DNA from: Roseomonas nitratireducens
GTDB lineage: Bacteria > Pseudomonadota > Alphaproteobacteria > Acetobacterales > Acetobacteraceae
Reading direction: 5' to 3'
NCBI RefSeq assembly: GCF_017813355.1
Contig: NZ_JAGIYZ010000019.1
Coordinates: 40,680-104,679, forward strand
Length of the DNA: 64,000 bases
Shown here: piece after piece, positions 1-9,187 of the stretch
Layout: every line of letters begins with the position of its first letter
Numbering within the stretch: position 1 is the first letter of the stretch
Translations under genes and position numbers: made by a program
Notes under the pieces: model-generated
What the model was told of the DNA's origin: nothing
The model's database searches: none
The model's input: the letters and a program-made list of their open reading frames with translations, nothing else

Positions 1-725
1 CGGCCGTCCATGCCCCCCGCGCCCGCCGGTTTCGCTTCATGCCGCGCCCAGAGATCGGGGCGGCGCTCCTTCGTGATCCGCTCGCTCTCCGCCCGGCGCC
101 AGCGCGCGATCTCCGCGTGGTGGCCGGACAGCAGCACGTCCGGAATGGTCCGCCCCTGCCATTCGGCCGGGCGGGTGTAGTGCGGGTATTCCAGCAGGCC
201 GTCGGCGCCGTGGCTTTCCTCCGCCGCGCTGTCGGCCGCGCCCATCACGCCGGGCAGCAGCCGCACGCAGGCGTCGAGCAGCACGAGTGCGGCCGTCTCC
301 CCCCCGCTCAGCACATAGTCGCCGACCGAGACCTCGATCATGCCGCGCGCGTCGATGACGCGCTGGTCCACGCCCTCGTAGCGGCCGCAGAGCAGCACCA
401 CGCCGGGGCCCGCCGCCAGGCCGCGGACCATCGCCTGGTCGAGCAGCCGGCCGCGCGGCGTCAGGTAGATCAGCGGCCTCGCGTCGCCCGCGGGCATCAC
501 GCCCGCGATCGCCGCGTCCAGCACGTCCGGGCGCATCACCATCCCCGCCCCGCCGCCGGCCGGCGTGTCGTCCACCGTACGGTGGCGGTCGGTGGCGAAG
601 CCGCGGATGTCGGTCGCCTCGACCCGCCAGGTGCCGTCCCGCAGCGCGCGGCCGGCGAGCGACAGGCCGAGCGGCCCGGGGAACATGTCCGGGAACAGCG
701 TGAGGATGGAGGCGTGCCAGTTCAT
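1..725 (-). CDS. trmD: tRNA (guanine-N1)-methyltransferase TrmD, 3' end beyond window
   Basis: Methylates G37 of tRNAs that read CNN codons, preventing +1 frameshifting; a SPOUT (knotted) methyltransferase that works as a dimer with SAM. Translating from the ATG at 725 gives [19 protein letters not shown], then the SAM-binding knot motif GRYEGVDQR near residues 113-121, GDYVLSGGE near 133-141 and [12 protein letters not shown] near 180, all family hallmarks. The frame is open for 241 codons to the window edge, about the usual full length, so only a short tail is missing. Its start overlaps the rimM stop (ATGA), showing translational coupling in the rpsP-rimM-trmD operon. Confidence 0.95.
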   Translation of the reverse strand, partial: MNWHASILTLFPDMFPGPLGLSLAGRALRDGTWRVEATDIRGFATDRHRTVDDTPAGGGAGMVMRPDVLDAAIAGVMPAGDARPLIYLTPRGRLLDQAMVRGLAAGPGVVLLCGRYEGVDQRVIDARGMIEVSVGDYVLSGGETAALVLLDACVRLLPGVMGAADSAAEESHGADGLLEYPHYTRPAEWQGRTIPDVLLSGHHAEIARWRRAESERITKERRPDLWARHEAKPAGAGGMDG

Positions 726-1240
726 GCCGCGTCCTCCCCCTTCTGCGGCGCGACGATGACCTCGTCGGGCAGCGCCACCGTCACGCGGCCGCCGGCGATG
801 TCGACCACCGGCACCGCCGCGCGGGTGAAGGGCAGCAGGTGTTCCCGCCCCTCCCCCTCGATGACGAGGAAGGCGCCCGCGCCGTGGTCCTCCACCGCGC
901 GCACCTGGCCGAGGCGATCCCCGCCTTCCGTCACGGCGGCGAGGCCGATCAGGTCGGTCAGGTAGAACTCCTCCTCCGCCGGGGGCGGCAGGCGGTCGCG
1001 CTCGACATACAGGCGCGTGCCCGTCAGGCGCTGCGCCGCGTCGCGATCCGCGACACCCTCGATGGCGGCGATGTCGCCGCCCTTGAGGGTGAGGACGAAG
1101 CGACGCGTCCCGCTCTCATCCGTCAGGGGCGAGTAGCGCGCGATGGCGGACGGGTCCTCGGTGAAGGCGCGCAGGCGCACGAGGCCGCGCACGCCATGCG
1201 GCCTGCCGATCTCGCCCACCATCACGCGCTTGCCCGCCAC
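722..1240 (-). CDS. rimM: 16S rRNA processing protein RimM
   Basis: Assembly factor for the 30S head domain; binds ribosomal protein S19 and helps late 16S rRNA maturation. The 172-aa product opens with [21 protein letters not shown], the N-terminal RimM beta-barrel signature (GxIxxPHGxxGxV), and ends with a PRC-barrel ([19 protein letters not shown], then [18 protein letters not shown]). Length is normal. It lies between rpsP and trmD in the classical order, with a 4-nt overlap into trmD and about 25 nt after rpsP. Confidence 0.95.
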   Translation of the reverse strand: MAGKRVMVGEIGRPHGVRGLVRLRAFTEDPSAIARYSPLTDESGTRRFVLTLKGGDIAAIEGVADRDAAQRLTGTRLYVERDRLPPPAEEEFYLTDLIGLAAVTEGGDRLGQVRAVEDHGAGAFLVIEGEGREHLLPFTRAAVPVVDIAGGRVTVALPDEVIVAPQKGEDAA

Positions 1241-1265
1241 GTCACGTCACCCCGCGCGGCGTGCC

Positions 1266-1607
1266 TCAGCCGGCCGCGGCGGCGGCGGCCGCGGCGCGCT
1301 CCTGCGCCTTCTTCTTCGGCGCGGACTGCTTCGGCTGCTCGCGGAACACCGGCATCGGCGCGAGGCCGGCCTTGCCCAGGAACTTCGCCACGCGATCGGT
1401 CGCGACCGCGCCCTGGCTGATCCAGTGCGTGATGCGCTCGTTCTTCAGGCGCACGCGCTCGGCATGCTCGGCCGGCAGCATCGGGTTGTAGGAGCCCACC
1501 GCCTCGATGAAGCGGCCGTCGCGGGGCGAACGGCTGTCGGCCACCACGATGTGGTAGTAGGGGCGCTTCTTCGCACCGGCGCGGGCAAGGCGGATCTTGA
1601 GGCCCAT
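1266..1607 (-). CDS. rpsP: 30S ribosomal protein S16
   Basis: Small-subunit ribosomal protein needed for 30S assembly. The N-terminus [20 protein letters not shown] and the following [23 protein letters not shown] are diagnostic of S16. At 113 aa it carries the extended Lys/Ala-rich C-terminal tail (residues about 95-113, ending in an alanine run) common in alphaproteobacteria. A purine-rich GGAAG stretch lies upstream of the ATG at 1607. It is 24 bp downstream of ffh and 25 bp upstream of rimM, so the four genes probably share a transcript. Confidence 0.96.
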   Translation of the reverse strand: MGLKIRLARAGAKKRPYYHIVVADSRSPRDGRFIEAVGSYNPMLPAEHAERVRLKNERITHWISQGAVATDRVAKFLGKAGLAPMPVFREQPKQSAPKKKAQERAAAAAAAAG

Positions 1608-1631
1608 GAGGCTTCCTTTCGTCTGTCGTCT

Positions 1632-3017
1632 CTAGAAGGGTCGCTTGTTTCCGGCCCCGGGGAGCAACGCGGCGAGCCCGCCGCGCATCAGCCCCTTCTG
1701 GCCGAGCTTGTTCATCCGCTTCATCATCGCGGACATGTCGTCGAACTGCTTGAGCAGCTTGTTCACGTCCTGCACCGTGGTGCCGGAGCCGGCGGCGATG
1801 CGCTTCTTGCGCGACGCCTTCAGGATCTCGGGCGTGCGGCGTTCCCGCGGCGTCATGGAGGAGATGATCGCCGCCTGGCGGCCGAGGATCGCCGTGTCCA
1901 GGTTCGCGTCGTTGAGCTGCTGCTTGATCTTGCCCACGCCGGGCAGCATGCCGAGGATGCCCTGCAGGCTGCCCATCTTGCCGATCTGCTTGAGCTGGGC
2001 GGCGTAGTCCTCGAGCGTGAACTGGCCCTTCTGCATCCGGGCCGCGAGCTTCTCGGCTTCCGCCTGGTCGATCGTCGCCGCGGCCTTCTCGACGAGCGAG
2101 ACGATGTCGCCCATGCCGAGGATGCGCGAGGCGATGCGGTCGGGGTGGAAATCCTCCAGCGCGTCGAGCTTCTCCCCCGCGCCGAGCAGCTTGATCGGCG
2201 CGCCGGTGACCGCGCGCATGGACAGCGCCGCGCCGCCGCGCGCATCGCCGTCGATGCGCGTCATGACGATGCCGGTCACGCCGACCTTGTCCTGGAAGGC
2301 CTTCGCGGTGTTCACCGCGTCCTGGCCCGTCATGGCGTCGACGACGAGCAGCGTCTCGTGCGGGTTGGTGGCGAGCTTGACCTGCGCCACCTCCTCCATC
2401 AGCGCCTCGTCGATCGCGAGGCGCCCGGCGGTGTCGAGCACCACCACGTCGTAAAGCTCGCGCCGCGCCACATCCATCGCGCGCATGGCGATCTGCATGG
2501 GCGACTGGCCGGCGACGATGGGCAGCGACGTCACTTCCGCCTGCTGCGCCAGCGTCTGCAGCTGCAGCTGCGCGGCGGGGCGATGCACGTCGAGCGAGGC
2601 GAGCAGGACCTTCTTGCGGTCCTTCGTGCGCAGCCGCAGCGCGATCTTGCCCGAGGTGGTCGTCTTGCCCGAGCCCTGCAGGCCGACCATCAGGATCGGC
2701 ACCGGCGAAGGCGCGTTCAGGTCGATGCCGCGCTTGCCGTCATCGCCTTCCCCGCCGCCGAGCGCTTCGACCAGCGCGTCGTTGACGATCTTGATGACCT
2801 GCTGGGCGGGGGAGACGGAGCGGATGACCTCCTGCCCCACGGCGCGCTCGCGGACCTTGTTGACCAGGTCGCGGACGACGGGCAGCGCGACATCGGCTTC
2901 CAGCAGCGCGACGCGGACTTCGCGCAGCGCTTCCGTCACGTCGGCTTCCGACAGCGCGCCGCGGCGGCGCAGCCGGTCGAAGACCCCGTTGAGCTTGCTG
3001 GAAAGTGCCTCGAACAT
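1632..3017 (-). CDS. ffh: Signal recognition particle protein Ffh
   Basis: GTPase subunit of SRP; binds signal sequences and 4.5S RNA and docks with FtsY to deliver ribosomes to the inner membrane. The 461-aa product has an N-terminal four-helix bundle, then the G domain with the P-loop GLQGSGKTTTSGKIA (near residue 106), DTAGR and TRIDGDARGGAALS. A methionine-rich M domain follows (for example MSAMMKRMNKLGQKGLM), ending near a short basic tail. Length fits the family. It heads the ffh-rpsP-rimM-trmD cluster. Confidence 0.97.
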   Translation of the reverse strand: MFEALSSKLNGVFDRLRRRGALSEADVTEALREVRVALLEADVALPVVRDLVNKVRERAVGQEVIRSVSPAQQVIKIVNDALVEALGGGEGDDGKRGIDLNAPSPVPILMVGLQGSGKTTTSGKIALRLRTKDRKKVLLASLDVHRPAAQLQLQTLAQQAEVTSLPIVAGQSPMQIAMRAMDVARRELYDVVVLDTAGRLAIDEALMEEVAQVKLATNPHETLLVVDAMTGQDAVNTAKAFQDKVGVTGIVMTRIDGDARGGAALSMRAVTGAPIKLLGAGEKLDALEDFHPDRIASRILGMGDIVSLVEKAAATIDQAEAEKLAARMQKGQFTLEDYAAQLKQIGKMGSLQGILGMLPGVGKIKQQLNDANLDTAILGRQAAIISSMTPRERRTPEILKASRKKRIAAGSGTTVQDVNKLLKQFDDMSAMMKRMNKLGQKGLMRGGLAALLPGAGNKRPF

Positions 3018-3210
3018 CGGGCGGTCCGTTCAGTCCTTCATCGCGCATTGGCGCACCCCAAAACGCATTTGCGCCGCTGCGCGAGCCTTCGCGGAGCGGC
3101 GGAGCCCAGCCCATCAGGGGCCGGACCGGGCGGTTCGGGGTGAACCGGAGGATGCGGGGATTAGCCCCCGCCAGCCACAAGGTCAAGAAAGCAGAGGACG
3201 GGACGACCTG

Positions 3211-3235
3211 CGGCCCGAGGCTCGGCCTCGGGCCG
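3211..3235. other. Perfect 11-bp hairpin between infC and ffh
   Basis: The 322-bp gap 3018-3339 between infC and ffh holds no convincing gene. It contains a perfect inverted repeat: CGGCCCGAGGC (3211-3221), a TCG loop, and its complement (3225-3235). In transcripts from either strand this would be a very stable stem-loop. No U-run follows on the minus strand, so it is not a textbook intrinsic terminator. It may act as a transcript boundary, pause site or RNA-stability element between infC and the ffh operon. Confidence 0.6.
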
Positions 3236-3339
3236 GGAGCGCGAAGCGCGACCGCGCCCAGACCGTCAGCGGCGCCGGGCCGACCAGCCAAGGGCGCGCA
3301 AGCCAAGCCCGCGGAGGCGGGCACCGGCGACTGAGGACC

Positions 3340-3882
3340 CTATTTGGGCGCCAGCACCATGATCATCTGCCGGTTCTCCAACCTCGGAAACTGCTCGACC
3401 TTCGTCGTCTCCGACAGCTCCGTCCGGATCCGGTCCAGCACCTTCACGCCCAGGTCCTGGTGCGCCATCTCGCGGCCACGGAACCGCAGCGTCACCTTCA
3501 CCTTGTCGCCTTCGGAAATGAAGGTCTTCATCTGGCGCATCTTCACGTCGTAGTCATGGTCGTCGATGTTCGGACGGACCTTGATTTCCTTCAGCTCGAC
3601 GATCTTCTGCTTCTTCCGAGCCTCGTTCGCCTTCTTCTGCTGCTCGTACTTGTACTTACCGTAGTCGAGAATCTTGCAGACAGGCGGCACCGCGTTCGGC
3701 GAGATCTCGACCAGGTCGAGCCCGACATCATAGGCGCGGATCAGCGCTTCCCGGGCGGTCATCACGCCCTGCATCTCGCCGTGCTGGTCGATCAGGCGGA
3801 CCTGGGGGACGCGGATCTCGTCATTGATGCGCGGGCCGTCGCGGGTCGGGGCCTGGGCGGCGGGCATTGGGGGTCGGGCTAT
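3340..3882 (-). CDS. infC: Translation initiation factor IF-3 (probable ATA start)
   Basis: IF-3 binds the 30S subunit, prevents premature subunit joining and monitors initiator tRNA and start codon choice. The product contains the IF3-N signature [19 protein letters not shown] and [21 protein letters not shown], and the C-terminal domain with [16 protein letters not shown] and [10 protein letters not shown]. An ATG exists at 3867, but it has no Shine-Dalgarno. Five codons upstream in frame, an ATA (3882-3880) sits 6 nt after AGGAG (3893-3889), giving [12 protein letters not shown]-3 genes classically use AUU/AUA/AUC starts for self-repression, so the ATA start (180 aa) is preferred. It follows thrS by 54 bp; rpmI-rplT, which often come next, are absent here. 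Confidence 0.93.
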   Translation of the reverse strand: MARPPMPAAQAPTRDGPRINDEIRVPQVRLIDQHGEMQGVMTAREALIRAYDVGLDLVEISPNAVPPVCKILDYGKYKYEQQKKANEARKKQKIVELKEIKVRPNIDDHDYDVKMRQMKTFISEGDKVKVTLRFRGREMAHQDLGVKVLDRIRTELSETTKVEQFPRLENRQMIMVLAPK

Positions 3883-3893
3883 GGTCGTCTCCT
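3880..3893 (-). promoter_or_regulatory. Shine-Dalgarno and ATA initiation site of infC
   Basis: On the minus strand AGGAG (3893-3889) is followed by the 6-nt spacer ACGACC and then ATA (3882-3880) in frame with IF-3. The downstream ATG at 3867 is preceded only by C-rich sequence. IF-3 is known to discriminate against such start codons and so represses its own translation when abundant. This site is therefore the likely autoregulatory element. Confidence 0.8.
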
Positions 3894-3936
3894 GTCGAAG
3901 TTCAAAACAAGTGCAATGCGCTTTATGGATCGGCGC

Positions 3937-5880
3937 TCAAGCCGCCGCAACAGGCAGGTCGGGGGGCATGGCCTCCGCGACCAGCCGGGCGATGGCAGCC
4001 TCGAGGGGAACCGTCTCCTGTTCCCGCCCGGGCAGGCGGCGCAGCACCAGGCTGCGCTCCTCCGCCTCCCGCCGCCCGACCACGGCGAGGATGGGCACGC
4101 GCTGGTCGATATGGTCGACGATCTTGCGGTTGATCTTCTCGTTGCGCAGGTCGAGCACGGCATGCACGCCGGCCTTGTTGAGCGCCGCCGCGGCCTCGCG
4201 CGCGAAATCCGCCGCCTCGTCCACGATGGTCGCGACCACCACGGGCACGGGGGCGAGCCAGAGCGGGAAGCGCCCCGCATGCTGCTCGATCAGGATGCCG
4301 AGGAAGCGCTCGAAGCTGCCCAGGATCGCCCGGTGCAGCATCACCGGCCGCTTGCGCGTCCCGTCCTCGGCCACATAGAGCGCGTCGAGCCGTTCCGGCA
4401 GGACGAAGTCCACCTGCAGCGTGCCGCACTGCCAGTCCCGCCCGATCGCGTCGCGCAGGACGAATTCCAGCTTCGGGCCGTAGAAGGCGCCCTCCCCCGG
4501 GTTCAGAACGTAGTCCACGCCGGCGATGCGGCAGGCTTCCTTCAGCGCGCCTTCCGCCTGGTCCCATACCTCGTCCGACCCGGCGCGCTTGGCCGGGCGG
4601 TCGGAGAACTTCACCCGGAACTCGGCGAAGCCGAAGTCGCGGTAGATCGAGGACAGCAATTCGACGAAGCGCACCGTCTCCGACGCGATCTGCTCCTCGG
4701 CGCAGAAGATGTGCGCGTCGTCCTGCGTGAAGGCGCGCACGCGCATGATGCCGTGCAGCGCGCCGGACGGCTCGTAGCGATGGCAGCAGCCGAACTCGGC
4801 CATGCGCAGCGGCAATTCGCGATAGGACCGCAGCCCCTGGTTGAAGATCTGCACGTGGCAGGGGCAGTTCATCGGCTTCAGCGCGAGGATGCGGTCCTTC
4901 TCCCCCTCATCCTCCACCGTCGCGATGAACATGTTCTCGCGGAACTTCTCCCAGTGGCCGGAGGCTTCCCACAGCTTGCGGTCCACCAGCTGCGGCGTCT
5001 TCACCTCCTGGTAGTCGGCCGCGTCCAGCCGCCGGCGCATGTAGGATTCGACGGTGCGGTACAGCCGCCAGCCCTTGGGGTGCCAGAAGACCGAGCCGAC
5101 CGCTTCCTCCTGGAGATGGAACAGCCCCATCTCCTTGCCGATCTTGCGGTGGTCGCGCTTCTCCGCCTCCTCGATCTGGGTGAGGTAGGCGTCGAGCTCC
5201 TTCTGGTCGCGCCAGGCCGTGCCGTAGATGCGGCTCAGCATCGCGTTGCGGTGGTCGCCGCGCCAATAGGCGCCGGCCACCTTCATCAGCTTGAAGGCGG
5301 TGCCCACCGCGCCCGTGCCGGGCATGTGCGGGCCGCGGCACAAATCGATCCAGTCGCCCTGGCGATAGAGCGTGATGGTCTCCCCGCGCGGCAGGTCGCG
5401 GATCAGCTCGACCTTGTATTTCTCGCCCTTGGCCTCGAACAGCTCCATCGCCTCGTGGCGCGTCGTCACGATGCGCTCGAAGGCGGCGTTGCGCGCGACG
5501 ATCTCGCGCATCTTCGCCTCGATCGCGGCGAAGTCCTCGGGCGTGAAGGGCTCGTTGCGGGCGAAGTCGTAGTAGAAGCCGTTCTCGATCGACGGGCCGA
5601 TCGTCACCTGCGTGCCCGGGTACAGCGCCTGCACCGCCTCGGCGAGCACATGGGCGCAGTCGTGGCGGATCAGGTCGAGCGCCTCGGGGTCCTTGCGGGT
5701 GATGAAGCGCAGCGTCGCGTCGGACTCGATGGTCCGGGCGAGGTCCTGGATCGCCCCGTCCACCTGCATGGCGAGCGCGGCCTTGGCGAGGCCCGGCCCG
5801 ATCGCGGCCGCAACCTCCGTGCCCGTCACGGGCCCGTCGAAGGACCGGACGGAACCGTCGGGGAGCGTGATCGCGGGCAT
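3937..5880 (-). CDS. thrS: Threonyl-tRNA synthetase
   Basis: Charges tRNA-Thr with threonine in the cytoplasm. The 647-aa product has an N-terminal TGS domain (about 1-65) and an editing domain with [17 protein letters not shown]. The class II catalytic core has the zinc-ligand region [10 protein letters not shown], the [20 protein letters not shown] motif and the distal [13 protein letters not shown] motif 3. A C-terminal anticodon-binding domain ends the protein. Length is typical. It is directly upstream of infC, the classical thrS-infC pair. The nearby tRNA-Thr gene at 58 kb is unrelated by position. Confidence 0.97.
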   Translation of the reverse strand: MPAITLPDGSVRSFDGPVTGTEVAAAIGPGLAKAALAMQVDGAIQDLARTIESDATLRFITRKDPEALDLIRHDCAHVLAEAVQALYPGTQVTIGPSIENGFYYDFARNEPFTPEDFAAIEAKMREIVARNAAFERIVTTRHEAMELFEAKGEKYKVELIRDLPRGETITLYRQGDWIDLCRGPHMPGTGAVGTAFKLMKVAGAYWRGDHRNAMLSRIYGTAWRDQKELDAYLTQIEEAEKRDHRKIGKEMGLFHLQEEAVGSVFWHPKGWRLYRTVESYMRRRLDAADYQEVKTPQLVDRKLWEASGHWEKFRENMFIATVEDEGEKDRILALKPMNCPCHVQIFNQGLRSYRELPLRMAEFGCCHRYEPSGALHGIMRVRAFTQDDAHIFCAEEQIASETVRFVELLSSIYRDFGFAEFRVKFSDRPAKRAGSDEVWDQAEGALKEACRIAGVDYVLNPGEGAFYGPKLEFVLRDAIGRDWQCGTLQVDFVLPERLDALYVAEDGTRKRPVMLHRAILGSFERFLGILIEQHAGRFPLWLAPVPVVVATIVDEAADFAREAAAALNKAGVHAVLDLRNEKINRKIVDHIDQRVPILAVVGRREAEERSLVLRRLPGREQETVPLEAAIARLVAEAMPPDLPVAAA

Positions 5881-5947
5881 CGGGCAGGCGTCTCCACAGG
5901 CTTCGGGAAAAGGCGGGCGCGGACCATGGGGAGCGCGCCCGGCGCGG

Positions 5948-6853
5948 TCAAGTCAGGCGGTCGATCTCGGCCCTGACCCGGTCCACCGCCAGGTCCGCCA
6001 GCGGCGCCTCGCGCAGGAAGAAGGCCGCCCGGCCGCGCGGGGCGCACAGGGCCGGGTCGCTGTCCTCCCCGAACAGGGCAAGCGTCGGGCAGCCGCAGGC
6101 GGCGGCCAGGTGCGTCGGCCCGGTGTCGTTGCCCACGCAGAATTCCGCCCGCCGGGCGAGTGCGGCGATGTCGGCGAAGCCGGTCCGGCCGGTCAGGTCC
6201 ACCGCCCCCGGCGCGCCGGCGAGGATGGCCGCGGCGAGCGGCGCCTCCCCCGGCCCGCCGATGACCGCTGCCGGCAGGTCGAGCCCCGCCGCCAGCGCGG
6301 CGAAGCGTTCCGCCGGCCAGCGCTTGGCCGGCCGGCCGGGGGAAGCGCCGGGCACCAGCAGCGCGAAGCGGCCCGGCAGGGCGAAGCGCGCGATGTCGGC
6401 ATCGAGCCAGGACAGGTCGGGCGGCGGGAAATCCCGGATGCCGGCCATCTCCAGCTGCTCCCGCTGGCGATCGACCGTGTGCATGGCATCCCGCGCCGGA
6501 TTGGCGTGCGGATGGGAACAGCCCCGCGCGATCCCCGACCATTCCACCCCGCGGCCGACGAACCAGCGGTAGCGTGAGGACCGGGAGGAGGTCTGCAGGT
6601 CATAGACCCGGTCGAAGCGCGCCGCCCGCAGCCGGCGGGCAAGCCGCACAACGGCGGGGATGTCGGTCCAGTCCGGCCGCCCATCCTCCCACACCTCGTC
6701 GAACCAGGGCGCCATCCGGGCGAGCGGGGCGTAGGCGCGCGTCGTCAGCAGCGTGATGCGCGCGCCGGGATGATGCGCGCGGATCGCGGCGAAGGGCCCG
6801 AAGGCCTGGGCGAAGTCGCCGAGCGCCGCGAGCTTGATGACCAGCACGCGCAT
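5948..6853 (-). CDS. Glycosyltransferase family 9 (heptosyltransferase-like)
   Basis: GT9 enzymes such as WaaC/WaaF transfer ADP-heptose to lipid A-Kdo at the cytoplasmic face of the inner membrane. The 301-aa product begins [19 protein letters not shown], the GT9 donor-site motif. It continues with [19 protein letters not shown] and the diagnostic [19 protein letters not shown] near the C-terminus. Its start (ATG at 6853) shares one base with the stop of the upstream family-4 glycosyltransferase, so the two are co-translated. The exact sugar and acceptor cannot be told from sequence. An LPS core or surface glycan role is inferred. Confidence 0.88.
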   Translation of the reverse strand: MRVLVIKLAALGDFAQAFGPFAAIRAHHPGARITLLTTRAYAPLARMAPWFDEVWEDGRPDWTDIPAVVRLARRLRAARFDRVYDLQTSSRSSRYRWFVGRGVEWSGIARGCSHPHANPARDAMHTVDRQREQLEMAGIRDFPPPDLSWLDADIARFALPGRFALLVPGASPGRPAKRWPAERFAALAAGLDLPAAVIGGPGEAPLAAAILAGAPGAVDLTGRTGFADIAALARRAEFCVGNDTGPTHLAAACGCPTLALFGEDSDPALCAPRGRAAFFLREAPLADLAVDRVRAEIDRLT

Positions 6854-7986
6854 CAGAGCAGTTCCCGGTACACGCCGAGCGTGGCCGCCTGCATCCGCGC
6901 CGTGGTGCAATGGGCCAGCACCCAGGCGCGCGCCGCCGCCCCGATGCCCGCGCGCGCTTCGGCCGGCAGCGCCAGGGCGCGCCCGATCGCCGCCGCCAGC
7001 GCATCCGGGTCGCCGGGCCGGACGCGCCAGCCTGTCACGCCCTCCTCCACCGTCTCCCGCGGGCCGCCCAGGTCGCTCGCGACGACGCAGCGCGCCATGG
7101 CCTGGGCCTCGATCACCGTGCGGCCGAAGGCTTCCGGGTCGGTCGAGGCATGCACCACCACATCGGCCAGCAGCAGCGCCGCCGGCATGTCCGCGGCATG
7201 GCCCACCAGCCGCACCCGGTCCTGGAGCCCCAGTGCGGCGATGCGCGCGGCGAGCTCGTCGCGGAAGGCGGGCTTGGCGCCGGCATCCCCGACCATCAGG
7301 GCGAAGGCTTCGCCCGGCAGGCGGGCCATGGCCTCGACCAGCACCCCCTGCCCTTTCCAGCGCGTCACGCGGGCGGGCAGCATCACGACCGGCCGGCCTT
7401 CCGGCACGCCCCAGGCGGCGCGCAACGCGGCGATCCGCGTGGGGTCCACGCGGGCGGGGTCGAAGGCGCGCTCGTCCACGCCGCGCAGGATGACGCGCAC
7501 GCGGTCCTCCGCCACGCCATGCCGGGCGCGCAGGTGTTCGGCGATGAAGCGGCTGATGGCGATGACGCGGTCGCCGCGCGCCATCACCGAGTTGTACAGC
7601 CGCTTGCCGGGCAGGCCCTCGTTGTAGGTGCCGTGATAGGTGGTGACGAAGCGCGCCCCGGTCCGCCGCGCGGCGAGCAGCGCCGACCAGGCCGGTGCGC
7701 GGGACCGGGCGTGCAGGATGCCGATGCCCTCCGCCCGGACCAGCCCGGCCAGCGCGGCGGCATTGCGCCATATGCCGAGCGGCGACTTGGTGGCGAGCGG
7801 CAGCGTCACGTGCCGGGCGCCGAGCGCCTCCAGCGGTGCCACCAGCGGCCCGCCGGCCGAGGCGACGAAGGCGCGGAAGCCCGCGCCCACCAGCGCCTCG
7901 GCGATTTCCAGCGTGCCGCGTTCCACCCCGCCCGAGACGAGCGAGGGCAGGATCTGGAGCACGGCGGGCGGCGGGGCGGCGGGCAA
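6853..7986 (-). CDS. Glycosyltransferase family 4
   Basis: A GT-B fold transferase, probably acting on LPS or another surface polysaccharide. The 377-aa product starts with the GGxE-type segment ILPSLVSGGVERGTLEIAEA. It carries SRFIAEHLRARHG before the linker and VMLPARVTRWKGQGVLVEAM at the C-terminal Rossmann domain. The family E-x7-E region EAFGRTVIEAQAMARCVVAS lies near residue 290. It is coupled by a one-base stop/start overlap to the downstream GT9 gene, which suggests successive steps on the same glycan. The specific linkage is not predictable. Confidence 0.88.
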   Translation of the reverse strand: MPAAPPPAVLQILPSLVSGGVERGTLEIAEALVGAGFRAFVASAGGPLVAPLEALGARHVTLPLATKSPLGIWRNAAALAGLVRAEGIGILHARSRAPAWSALLAARRTGARFVTTYHGTYNEGLPGKRLYNSVMARGDRVIAISRFIAEHLRARHGVAEDRVRVILRGVDERAFDPARVDPTRIAALRAAWGVPEGRPVVMLPARVTRWKGQGVLVEAMARLPGEAFALMVGDAGAKPAFRDELAARIAALGLQDRVRLVGHAADMPAALLLADVVVHASTDPEAFGRTVIEAQAMARCVVASDLGGPRETVEEGVTGWRVRPGDPDALAAAIGRALALPAEARAGIGAAARAWVLAHCTTARMQAATLGVYRELL

Positions 7987-8059
7987 GGGCGCTTCACGGT
8001 CGGGTCAGGGGGCGCGGCGGGTCTTGCGCGCAAGCCGGCCGGCACGCAAGTAGCGGCCC

Positions 8060-8386
8060 ATGTCCACCTACCTGATCGCGATGATCCTGCTGTCCGCCGG
8101 CAGCTTCATCCGCACGCGCTCCGAGGCGCCGGAGATGCGTCCCGCCTCGGCCGCCGCGGACATGGTCTGGGGCTGGATGGCGCGTGCCTCCTTCATGATG
8201 TGGCTCGCGCTGATCGCCTGGGGGGTCTGGTACCTGCACTGGTCGCAGCCGCTGGCGGCGGTGCTGGCCTCCCTCGGCGTGAACGCGCTGATCGCCACGC
8301 GCGGGCCGATGCGGACCTGGCCCGGCCTGTCGATGATGTTCTGCGGCGCCGGGCTCGCGTCCGGCGCCGTCACCTTCCTGCAGTAG
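8060..8386 (+). CDS. Small integral membrane protein, unknown function
   Basis: A 108-aa protein not recognised as a named family. It has an N-terminal hydrophobic segment (STYLIAMILLSAGSF). Two further membrane segments lie near residues 43-62 (SFMMWLALIAWGVWYL) and 65-78, and a last one lies at the C-terminus (LSMMFCGAGLASGAVTF). It therefore probably spans the inner membrane three or four times. It is transcribed alone, divergent from the glycosyltransferase pair and convergent with the lactonase-like gene that ends 4 bp away. No functional clue is visible. Confidence 0.6.
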   Translation: MSTYLIAMILLSAGSFIRTRSEAPEMRPASAAADMVWGWMARASFMMWLALIAWGVWYLHWSQPLAAVLASLGVNALIATRGPMRTWPGLSMMFCGAGLASGAVTFLQ

Positions 8387-8389
8387 CGG

Positions 8390-9187
8390 TCAGCCGACCG
8401 GCGGGAGGTGGAGCGCCACCACCTCCCCATCCTGCCCCGGCACGGCCGGGAAGCGGTCGCGCACCGCCGGGTCGTGGCCGGGGATGACGCGGCTGTCCTC
8501 ACCCCCCGCGAGCTTCTTCGCCGTCCGCCACCCGGCCGCCATCGCACCCAGGTCGAAGATGATCGGGAAGGGATTGCCGCTCAGCGCATTGGCGTAGAAG
8601 TGCATGGCGTCGGAGGCCAGCACCACCGGCCCGCGCGCCGTCTCGACGCGCACCACCTGCAGCCCGTCCGAATGGCCGCCGACGCGGTGCACCGTGACAC
8701 CCGGCGCGACTTCCGCATCGCCCTCGTGGAACTCGACGCGGTCGGCATACAGGGCGCGGACCATGGCGACGACGTGCTCGGCCTCGAAGGGCATGCGGAT
8801 GGCGTGGACGCACATGTGCCGGCCGACGGCGAAGTGCATCTCCCGCTCCTGCAGGTGGAAGCGGGCATTGGGGAAGATGCCGAGGCTGCCGGCATGGTCG
8901 TAGTGCAGGTGGGTGATGATCACGTCCCGCACCGAGGCGGGGTCCGTGCCCATGGACGTCAGGCAGTCGGCGACGGAGCGCGAGAGCTTCCGCCCGCGCT
9001 TGGCGGCGAGCTCGTGGTCGAAGCCGGTGTCGACCACGATCTCCCGCCCGCCGGGGCCGCGCAGCAGCCAGACGTAGTAGTCGAGCGGCATCGCCTCATG
9101 CGGGTCGGGCAGCGGCAGCAGGTGGTTGGTCTGCGCCGTGCGATCGTGGCGGCCGTAGCGAATGGCGTAGGCTTCCCAGGTGCTCAT
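8390..9187 (-). CDS. Metallo-beta-lactamase fold hydrolase, N-acyl-homoserine-lactonase-like
   Basis: A 265-aa zinc hydrolase. It shows the dinuclear metal motif HLHYDHAGSLG (HxHxDH) near residue 108, then a His in VHRVGGHSDGLQ, an Asp in VLASDAMHF and a final His in VIPGHDPAV. Together these are the full metal-ligand set. The order and the LQEREMHFA segment match the AHL-lactonase (AiiA/AttM) branch. Another lactone or ester as substrate is equally possible. Its ATG overlaps the stop of the hydroxyisobutyrate-dehydrogenase-like gene, so it is the last gene of a three-gene catabolic operon. Confidence 0.82.
   Translation of the reverse strand: MSTWEAYAIRYGRHDRTAQTNHLLPLPDPHEAMPLDYYVWLLRGPGGREIVVDTGFDHELAAKRGRKLSRSVADCLTSMGTDPASVRDVIITHLHYDHAGSLGIFPNARFHLQEREMHFAVGRHMCVHAIRMPFEAEHVVAMVRALYADRVEFHEGDAEVAPGVTVHRVGGHSDGLQVVRVETARGPVVLASDAMHFYANALSGNPFPIIFDLGAMAAGWRTAKKLAGGEDSRVIPGHDPAVRDRFPAVPGQDGEVVALHLPPVG

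Noticed and set aside
3211..3235. Intrinsic terminator
   Set aside because: Stem is strong but no U-tract follows on the minus strand, so it is listed only as a hairpin.
2485..5976. Very long plus-strand open frame opposite infC and thrS
   Set aside because: Antisense shadow of two conserved genes; composition is low-complexity and matches no family.
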